From: Euryarchaeota archaeon UBA550
GTDB lineage: Archaea > Thermoplasmatota > Poseidoniia > Poseidoniales > Poseidoniaceae
DNA length: 5,910 nucleotides
Reading direction: 5' to 3'
Assembly: GCA_002506705.1 (NCBI GenBank)
Contig: DAYA01000066.1
Location: 1 to 5,910 of the forward strand
Shown: positions 1 through 5,007 of the stretch, piece after piece
Layout of the letters: each line of letters starts with the position of its first letter
Numbering within the stretch: the first letter of the stretch is position 1
Program-made: the position numbers and the translations under genes
The notes under the pieces: model-generated
What the model saw: only the letters and a program-made list of their open reading frames with translations
Databases searched by the model: none
Told to the model about the DNA's origin: nothing

Positions 1-72
1 ATGGTCATCATCACCGTGGTCGTCATGGTCATCATCACCGTGGTCACCATGGTCATGGTGATGGTGGTGGTG
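1..72 (-). repeat. Second His/Asp-rich low-complexity block in the ZnuA-like gene
   Basis: Codons 265-288 of the minus-strand lipoprotein begin with six consecutive His and continue with Asp, His and Gly only, in a DHG/DDDH pattern that runs off the window. On the plus strand the DNA is built from gtc, atc, acc, gtg and atg triplets. Positions 1-21 recur exactly at 25-45, a 24-nt tandem period. Confidence 0.85.
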
Positions 73-864
73 TGCACCGCCCATTGCTGCGATAGCCATC
101 ATGAATGTTTCAACATCCTCACCTTCGAATTCTAGCATGTATTCTCCTGCCTCAAAGTGGAAAACCGAGATAACAGTACCAGCTGGGCAATCAGAAGATG
201 CTTCAAGCGTATCTTCTGGCATCAACATTTGGTGCTCGCCGTGGTCGTGTTCGTCATGATCTCCGTGATCGTCATGGTCATCATCGCCGTGGTCATCATG
301 GTCATCATCACCGTGGTCGTCATCACCATGATCATCTTCAGGGAATCCTAAGTTGTGTGCTCCATCGTCTCCATGAAGTTCATCAGCATCTTCTGCGTGC
401 TCAGAAAGCATGTGAATTACTGCAGCAGAAGGGCTGCTGAGAGAATCGCACAACTTGTCCACAAGCATAGTTTCGTAGTCAAGAGAAATTTCACCTGTTG
501 GCATTGTGTGGACCATTGCGTACTCTGGAGCACCACTGCCTAGGCCTTCGATTGTAGAGTCGACCCAGGGTTCAAGCCCAAGCCCGTGGTATAGGAATAA
601 GTCTGCGTCACCCAGCCTTACAATGTCTTCCAGTGAGGGGGTGTAGTCGTGTACAGGAATGTTGTTTTGGCTCATCATCTGAACGTCAACAGTATCTCCT
701 GCAATCGCCTTGACAATTTCACCTACGTGGTATGTAGATACCATAACAGTGCCGTATTGTCCTTCATTTTTGTCGTCGTCGTCATCGGTTCCGATACAAC
801 CAGCAAGTGAGGACATTACTAGTACAAAACCAACGAAAACAGCTCTATGCCATGTGCTACGCAT
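1..864 (-). CDS. znuA: ZnuA-family metal-binding lipoprotein of an ABC importer (C-terminus beyond the left edge)
   Basis: Reading the minus strand from an ATG at 864 gives 288 residues open to the window edge, so the gene is C-terminally incomplete. Residues 1-23 form a lipoprotein signal: a basic start, a hydrophobic stretch, then LAGC with Cys23 as the lipid anchor, followed by a linker with five consecutive Asp. The mature part fits the cluster A-I solute-binding family (ZnuA/PsaA type): STYHVGEIV near residue 45, VHDYTPSLEDI with the probable first metal ligand His72, then ADLFLYHGLGLEPW. After about residue 145 comes a Ser/Glu-rich stretch and two His/Asp-rich blocks (about 176-211 and 265-288 onward) separated by 53 ordinary residues. 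In ZnuA proteins a His-rich loop sits here, before the second metal site, which lies outside the window. It would sit on the outer membrane face and deliver Zn or a similar ion to a permease. Metal identity is inferred from the family and the loop; Mn or Ni cannot be excluded. No Shine-Dalgarno is seen, so the transcript may be leaderless. Confidence 0.88.
   Translation of the reverse strand, partial: MRSTWHRAVFVGFVLVMSSLAGCIGTDDDDDKNEGQYGTVMVSTYHVGEIVKAIAGDTVDVQMMSQNNIPVHDYTPSLEDIVRLGDADLFLYHGLGLEPWVDSTIEGLGSGAPEYAMVHTMPTGEISLDYETMLVDKLCDSLSSPSAAVIHMLSEHAEDADELHGDDGAHNLGFPEDDHGDDDHGDDDHDDHGDDDHDDHGDHDEHDHGEHQMLMPEDTLEASSDCPAGTVISVFHFEAGEYMLEFEGEDVETFMMAIAAMGGAHHHHHHDHGDHGDDDHDDHGDDDH
232..336 (-). 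repeat. First His/Asp-rich low-complexity block in the ZnuA-like gene
   Basis: Codons for about residues 177-211 of the lipoprotein encode almost only Asp, His and Gly, with a few Glu toward the C-terminal side (DDHGDDDH-type units). The DNA is a degenerate triplet repeat. Positions 298-323 are identical to positions 1-26 in the other block, and the two copies are in the same frame (297 nt, 99 codons apart). The likely role is low-affinity metal capture or sensing next to the binding site, as known for ZnuA loops. Confidence 0.85.
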
Positions 865-886
865 GGATTTTGGGCTCAGTAATAAC

Positions 887-895
887 TATTTAATT
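887..895 (-). promoter_or_regulatory. Candidate TATA box for the ZnuA-like gene
   Basis: On the minus strand the AT-only stretch AATTAAATA lies 23-31 bases upstream of the ATG at 864. This is the spacing expected for an archaeal TATA box if transcription starts at or just before the start codon. No ribosome binding site precedes the ATG, which agrees with a leaderless message. The whole gap is AT-rich, so the exact box is uncertain. Confidence 0.4.
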
Positions 896-900
896 GAAAC

Positions 901-927
901 TAATAATTATACTTTCGACAATTATTA
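901..927. promoter_or_regulatory. AT-rich inverted repeat, candidate operator of the divergent NikR-like regulator
   Basis: TAATAATT at 901-908 is the exact reverse complement of AATTATTA at 920-927, with an 11-nt spacer. The total span of 27 bp is close to that of the known E. coli NikR operator (two 6-bp arms separated by 16 bp), although the arm sequence differs. It lies in the gap between the regulator and the ZnuA-like gene. It overlaps the regulator's candidate TATA box and sits just upstream of the box for the transporter gene, so binding could repress both. Such repeats also arise by chance in AT-rich DNA. Confidence 0.4.
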
Positions 928-934
928 TTATTTA
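921..934 (+). promoter_or_regulatory. Candidate TATA box for the NikR-like regulator gene
   Basis: The AT-only stretch attattattattta is centred about 26 bases before the ATG at 953. That is the normal archaeal TATA position for a leaderless or nearly leaderless transcript. There is no purine-rich Shine-Dalgarno just before the ATG. It overlaps the right arm of the inverted repeat at 901-927, which would suit autoregulation. Confidence 0.4.
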
Positions 935-952
935 GAATCATTTCGGGTAAAT

Positions 953-1378
953 ATGAGCCGAATCATATCCTTCAGTTCCGATGATTCATTTTCTGACGGA
1001 CTTGAAGATACAATCGAGAAATCAGGTTACAAGAATAGAAGTCGCTTCATGAGAGATGCGGTTATTCATTTCGCAGATTACAAGCAAAGAGGAGAACTAG
1101 AATCTATGGATGCAGAGCAATTCATTGAAGGCCATTTAATCGTTTATTACCAACATGGAATTGAGAATAAATTGGTTGACATCAGGCATTCAAATGATAT
1201 CGCAGTATCTAACTACAATCACTCTTGTTTGAAACAAAGCCATACTTGTGTTGATCTAATCCAAGGAAGTGGGAAAGCAAAAGGATTCAGGAAAGTAATC
1301 GAGATGCTCCAGGATACAGTTTCAGTGGATAAAGTCGTATTCGTTTCTGCGCCCATGAGAGAAGAAGGCTGCTGCTGA
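953..1378 (+). CDS. NikR/CopG-type metal-responsive transcriptional regulator
   Basis: The product has 141 residues, about the usual NikR length. Residues 1-42 are a ribbon-helix-helix DNA-binding domain: strand RIISFSS, helix DGLEDTIEKSG, then GYKNRSRFMRDAV, which closely matches GYNNRSEAIRDIL of E. coli NikR from memory. Residues 62-134 fit the ACT-like metal-binding and tetramerisation domain (IVYYQHG, VDIRHSNDIAVSNYNHSC, VDLIQGSG, KVVFVSAP). His79 and His90 have the same 11-residue spacing as NikR His76 and His87. The next ligand position is Cys92 instead of His, and Cys99 lies one residue later than expected; His97 and a terminal Cys-Cys add further thiols. The ATG at 953 is chosen because the frame upstream runs antisense through the lipoprotein gene. 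It is divergent from the ZnuA-like gene and probably controls it. Family assignment is firm; the sensed metal (Ni, Zn or other) is not known. Confidence 0.85.
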   Translation: MSRIISFSSDDSFSDGLEDTIEKSGYKNRSRFMRDAVIHFADYKQRGELESMDAEQFIEGHLIVYYQHGIENKLVDIRHSNDIAVSNYNHSCLKQSHTCVDLIQGSGKAKGFRKVIEMLQDTVSVDKVVFVSAPMREEGCC

Positions 1379-2245
1379 TTAATTCCATTTGCCAGAGGCA
1401 ATCAATTGAGACTCCTTTACACCTCTATTGTAGTTGTATGAATACGCCCAACAATCACCTTGTGATGTCTCGATTTTCCTGATTACTCGGTTGAATAACG
1501 GGTTCTCTCCACATGCTCCCTCAATCCAATCCAGCCTTTGTATGACTTCAAACATATCCACTGCTCTGAAAAGTTCGCCGGCTACAAAGCCCACCCCGTT
1601 TACAAGTCCAGGGTAATCGTTCACACGGTATAGAGTTCCATGCGTAGTCCCCTCGCAAACAAATTCACATCCGCCTTCCATCTCTTTGTGACGTGACTTG
1701 CCACGCATTAATGTTCCATAAACGAAAACTAAGTCGAATCGGGGCTGAATATCTTTTTTGATTGCAAAATCTAGCCAGGTAGTTGGCAGGTTCAACCTCA
1801 GCAGCCCGTTTCGAATAAGAGATTCATAATGTTTAGAAGGCTCAAAATAACTTGATTTTTCAGAAATATGAATGTATGTCACGGCTTCATGTGATTCTCC
1901 ATCTGCACTGTAGACAGTCACGGTTTCTCTTTGGTAACAACCCGGTATTTTCACACCTTCTTTTCTGTCCAGTAGTTTCAGTGTATATTCATCGATTTCA
2001 AAGAGTGCTCCGGGGGTAGCTGCCATACCTGATGCAACCCTGACTATGTTCGCAGCTCCGCATTCCCTGGAGCCGGAATAATAATCGAAAACAAGTTGGT
2101 ATTCATCCAACCATGCGGGCCCTAACTCCTTCAAACCAGAAGGGTCTTTACCTCTCTCTTTACACCACGTAGTCCAATCGTCTTTGTCAAGATTTGAGCC
2201 GTAACCAAAGTATAGCGTCGGCACCTTGCCATCCATCTCTTTCAT
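1379..2245 (-). CDS. Tandem two-domain gamma-glutamylcyclotransferase-like protein
   Basis: The product has 288 residues with two related domains. The N-terminal domain (about 9-130) has FGYGSNL at 13-19 and DRKEG at 93-97. These are the substrate-loop and catalytic-Glu motifs (Glu96) of the GGCT family, whose human member uses Glu98. The C-terminal domain (about 171-275) has FVYGTLMRG at 174-182, GTLYRVNDYPGL, AGELF and LDWIEG with candidate catalytic Glu242, as in GGACT/AIG2-like proteins. Family members release 5-oxoproline from gamma-glutamyl amino acids, peptides or amines; the substrate here cannot be told. It appears cytosolic, with no signal peptide or membrane segment. Start choice is uncertain: the ATG at 2245 has AAGGA only one base before it, whereas the ATG at 2236 (Met4) has it about ten bases before; both keep the first domain whole. 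Its stop abuts that of the convergent regulator. It lies 82 bp downstream of the methyltransferase gene on the same strand. Confidence 0.85.
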   Translation of the reverse strand: MKEMDGKVPTLYFGYGSNLDKDDWTTWCKERGKDPSGLKELGPAWLDEYQLVFDYYSGSRECGAANIVRVASGMAATPGALFEIDEYTLKLLDRKEGVKIPGCYQRETVTVYSADGESHEAVTYIHISEKSSYFEPSKHYESLIRNGLLRLNLPTTWLDFAIKKDIQPRFDLVFVYGTLMRGKSRHKEMEGGCEFVCEGTTHGTLYRVNDYPGLVNGVGFVAGELFRAVDMFEVIQRLDWIEGACGENPLFNRVIRKIETSQGDCWAYSYNYNRGVKESQLIASGKWN

Positions 2246-2327
2246 GTCCTTGTAGATTATTTGGACTCTAATAAACGCTTAGATTTTAACCCAAGTGTCT
2301 TGAAAATTTTGCGGTTTTTTTGTTGGA
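2246..2327 (-). promoter_or_regulatory. Intergenic spacer with possible promoter for the cyclotransferase-like gene
   Basis: This 82-bp AT-rich gap is the only real break between the minus-strand genes. On the minus strand GTTTATTAG (plus 2267-2275) lies 22-30 bases before the ATG at 2245 and could be a TATA box, and AAGGA precedes the start. A run of seven T at 2314-2320 is on the plus strand, where no gene needs it, so I do not call it a terminator. Whether the downstream gene is transcribed separately or by read-through cannot be decided. Confidence 0.3.
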
Positions 2328-2942
2328 TTAAATTTTCCTCAGGTGTAATCTAACCACGTGTGCGGGTCCACGGTGCAAATCAGATTCGTCTAACACTACG
2401 GTTTCTACTGCGGCATGAATTGTTTCAAAACCGTTGGATAGAACTTCCATCACCTCATCCAAATCCCATAATAAATCCAAACTCTTCGGCCCGCCGCTAG
2501 TCATTTCCATCTGTGTGGTATGATATCCTTCACAGATAAATTCGCCACCGGGTTTCAGAGAAGTAAGCATTCTTGGATAATGCTCGCAAAAGATGGTCCA
2601 AGGGACGTGGAACCAGGAGCATGCAATCAAATCAAATTCTTCTTCTGTAAAGTCTCTTTCAACAAGGTCATCTACTTCATATTCTACAGTTACCCCGTTT
2701 TCTAGAGCCAAGATTGCACATTTTTCTTTACCAACATCGGATAAATCGAAGACTTTGGTTTCATATCCTTGAGCCGCAATCCAAACCGCATTCCTACCTT
2801 CTCCATCTGCTGGAACAAGTGCTCTGCCAGATCCCGGTTTGATTCTCTCAGCAAGCCAAGCATTGGGCTCTTTTCCGTACGCCCAGCCGTCGCCACGAAA
2901 CCGGTTGTTCCAGCCTTCTGCACCGAATTTCACCTTATTCAT
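2328..2942 (-). CDS. Class I SAM-dependent methyltransferase (TehB/TPMT-like)
   Basis: The product has 204 residues. It opens with WNNRFRGDGWAYGKEPNAWLAE (residues 11-32, a TehB/thiopurine-methyltransferase-like beginning). SAM-binding motif I is ALVPADGEGRN (41-51), the acidic end of the second strand is Asp66 in KVFDLS, motif IV is FDLIACSWFHVPW (103-115), and LKPGGEFICEGY (129-140) is the late-strand motif. The substrate cannot be assigned: such proteins methylate thiols, tellurite, small metabolites or others. I start it at the ATG at 2942 because that precedes the family's N-terminus directly and has GAAAGG about 11 bases upstream. A longer frame to 3023 would add 27 residues lying inside the NFACT gene. 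It overlaps the NFACT gene end by 8 nt and is the third gene of that operon. Confidence 0.85.
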   Translation of the reverse strand: MNKVKFGAEGWNNRFRGDGWAYGKEPNAWLAERIKPGSGRALVPADGEGRNAVWIAAQGYETKVFDLSDVGKEKCAILALENGVTVEYEVDDLVERDFTEEEFDLIACSWFHVPWTIFCEHYPRMLTSLKPGGEFICEGYHTTQMEMTSGGPKSLDLLWDLDEVMEVLSNGFETIHAAVETVVLDESDLHRGPAHVVRLHLRKI

Positions 2943-5007
2943 CGCTATCGCCTTTCTTATAATTGATAAGTCCTGCATCTTCGACAATCTCACAGTTTCC
3001 GGGTAAAATCGGTAGAATGTCATCCACTGCTAGGCCAGTGGATTTGTAGATCTTATTTGCAATGCTCTCTTTCTTTTCCCTTCCTGGTGTGATTACGATG
3101 TATCTCTTGCAGATTTCAGAAATGTGTTCAACCGTCGAAGCAAGCATGAGAGGAATTCCGTTAATGGCAACTAGGCCAACGCCTAGACGCAAATCGATGT
3201 CCTTGTACCAAGTCCTCTGGCCACGAATTACGAATGCACCTTTGCCGACATATTCTCCGGTTTCTGCAGATTTTGATACCTGGCCTGGCTTAACCCAGTA
3301 CACGGTTCCGTGAGCCCCGCCACCATTCCATGCTCTGCTCCATGCGAGGGCCATTGTAGCAGCGAGTTCAGTGGTCACATCATCGAGATCTGCCTCGATT
3401 TTGTCTACCAGTCTGAATGCAGGCATATCTTCACCAATGTGCGCAGGAGGTTGAGTATCGACAACGAATCCCTGATTGTTCCTCAATGAGCAAGATGGTG
3501 CTCCATGCATGTCAGCGTGAAGATAGCGGTCTCCTAGAGATAGGTGCTTTTTGACGATTGAATCGTTGCCTTTGGCATCTCTTCCACCAACCATCAAATG
3601 GCCGGAAGGAAGCATAGTCCATTTGTGGTTTTCAAACCACAAGCGTTTGGCTCGCCGAACTTTGGCAACTTGGCCGCTAGCCTCTCTTTTAGCTTGCTTT
3701 TTCTTAGCCCTTTCAAGTTCTAATTTCGTGTCCTCAAGGGCTTGAATAGCACCCGCAGATTTATCCTTCTGCTTGCGCCCAGCTTGGAAATACCTCTGTG
3801 CATTTTGGTGAACTGTTTCATCGAGATATAGAGTAGCCTGTTTTCCGGGTTTGCCTTCTTCATCAGGCAAAAATGCGATGAAACTTCTTTGCGCAGCATC
3901 GACGGATTGTATCCATTCAATATTCTTGACTGCGCTCTTTACTCCATCCCAGGACATCGAATCGACAGCATTGTTTACCTGGTCTAGCAATTGTTCAACA
4001 TGTGTCCAATTATTCTGAATTAAGTGGCCAATCTCTTGCTGCTTCTCGACCTTAGCCCCAAATCCTTCCAAGGCTCTTTCTTGTTGAGCGAGACGTCGCT
4101 CCAACCTCTCCACATCTGTTGAATGGCCGCGGCCCGGTGCAGCGACATCCAGCGCTTCAGCCTCTCTTCTTGCTAGTGCGTGAGCATCGTGTGGACCAAG
4201 CCATTCATCTACTGCTTCACACATTGTGTCGTACTCTTTGTACTCCATATCTTTGAGAGTCGTCAACACCATTGGCCATGCTTGTTCATAGCCATCTTTG
4301 CCACTGAATAGGTATCCTTTCCACTCACCATGAAGCATTGCCTGTAGTGATTCCCAAACCTCATTGAGGTTTGTGTCTTCGATTGCAGTATCTGCATCAT
4401 TGCCAGTTTCAGCACAAATCGCACCAGAAATTCCTCCTCCAAGATTTAGAACACCGCCCAGTGTTCTTCCTAGATTTTTATCACTAGATTTCATCAATTC
4501 ACTAAATGATTCAAAATCTAGGTCATATGGATCTCTTGCAGCAGGAGGTGGCGCATAGGTCACTCCTTTCTTCAGAGTTCTATCTGCGTAAGTTGCATGA
4601 GTAAGAGGTTGAATAATGAGGTCTTCACCATCGGTCAGGATGATATTTCCATCTCTGAATACTTCGACATAGAGATGGAATGTTCCGTGCGAGTTCTCGA
4701 ATATGAATCTCAGAACCCTGTCAAAGCCAACCTGTTCAACGCCCTTTAGACGGGCGTTAGTTAGCACCTTTCTCAAAACCATAGCAAAAGGTGCTGGATA
4801 TTGAGGCATTGGTCGGTCTCGTTGGCTGGTGTAAACCCGCTTTCCGCGAACCAAAACAAGGTCGGTATTTCCACCGGATTTGGCCCTAAGTCGAAGAACA
4901 ACTTGCTCGTAGTGTGGCTGATAGCACTTCTTGCAGTGAGAGCCGACCATTTGGGATAACTCACGTGCAATTGCACGCAAATCTAGGCCGCTCATCACCG
5001 TCTTCAT
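2935..5007 (-). CDS. rqcH: NFACT-family ribosome quality control protein RqcH (Rqc2/NEMF homologue)
   Basis: The product has 690 residues with the archaeal NFACT layout. NFACT-N (1 to about 175) contains SGLDLRAIARELSQ, MVLRKVL (LRK 78-80) and FDRVLRF. Asp9, Asp96 and Arg97 correspond to the residues needed for C-terminal tailing in yeast Rqc2 and bacterial RqcH (aligned from memory). A helix-hairpin-helix-like segment follows (VLNLGGGISGAICAETG, about 186-202). Coiled-coil segments lie at about 297-345 and 408-453. NFACT-R (about 455-575) has RLWFENHKWTMLPSGHLMVG, GGRDAKGND at 474-482 and HADMHGA at 497-503. The C-terminal part (KGAFVIRGQRTWY onward) is the usual archaeal extension. Family members bind obstructed 50S/60S subunits carrying peptidyl-tRNA and recruit tRNA for template-free tailing. 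Cytosolic. The ATG at 5007 overlaps the upstream stop as ATGA; Met5 at 4995 is a possible alternative start. Confidence 0.95.
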   Translation of the reverse strand: MKTVMSGLDLRAIARELSQMVGSHCKKCYQPHYEQVVLRLRAKSGGNTDLVLVRGKRVYTSQRDRPMPQYPAPFAMVLRKVLTNARLKGVEQVGFDRVLRFIFENSHGTFHLYVEVFRDGNIILTDGEDLIIQPLTHATYADRTLKKGVTYAPPPAARDPYDLDFESFSELMKSSDKNLGRTLGGVLNLGGGISGAICAETGNDADTAIEDTNLNEVWESLQAMLHGEWKGYLFSGKDGYEQAWPMVLTTLKDMEYKEYDTMCEAVDEWLGPHDAHALARREAEALDVAAPGRGHSTDVERLERRLAQQERALEGFGAKVEKQQEIGHLIQNNWTHVEQLLDQVNNAVDSMSWDGVKSAVKNIEWIQSVDAAQRSFIAFLPDEEGKPGKQATLYLDETVHQNAQRYFQAGRKQKDKSAGAIQALEDTKLELERAKKKQAKREASGQVAKVRRAKRLWFENHKWTMLPSGHLMVGGRDAKGNDSIVKKHLSLGDRYLHADMHGAPSCSLRNNQGFVVDTQPPAHIGEDMPAFRLVDKIEADLDDVTTELAATMALAWSRAWNGGGAHGTVYWVKPGQVSKSAETGEYVGKGAFVIRGQRTWYKDIDLRLGVGLVAINGIPLMLASTVEHISEICKRYIVITPGREKKESIANKIYKSTGLAVDDILPILPGNCEIVEDAGLINYKKGDSDE

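Noticed and set aside
1..336. CRISPR array or minisatellite of noncoding DNA
   Set aside because: The repeats are short, degenerate, have no unique spacers of even length, and keep a single minus-strand reading frame encoding Asp, His and Gly.
157..440. Small plus-strand frames rich in Val/Ile or His/Arg opposite the ZnuA-like gene
   Set aside because: They are other-frame readings of the His/Asp triplet repeat; the hydrophobic or His-rich look comes from repeat composition. The minus-strand frame has signal peptide, family motifs and a lipobox.
710..952. N-terminal extension of the NikR-like gene back to an ATG at 710
   Set aside because: The added 81 residues are antisense to the lipoprotein's signal peptide and cross the AT-rich promoter gap. 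The ribbon-helix-helix domain starts right at the ATG at 953.
2314..2320. T-run as a transcription terminator
   Set aside because: It is on the plus strand, where no gene ends nearby. On the minus strand, where the operon is read, it is an A-run and no hairpin is evident.
2943..3023. N-terminal extension of the methyltransferase to 3023
   Set aside because: The 27 extra residues lie wholly within the NFACT gene and do not resemble the family; the ATG at 2942 gives the expected N-terminus and a short, operon-like overlap.
3062..4558. Plus-strand frames of 60-83 residues inside the NFACT gene
   Set aside because: They lie opposite a full-length, well-conserved gene, show no family motifs and no start signals.
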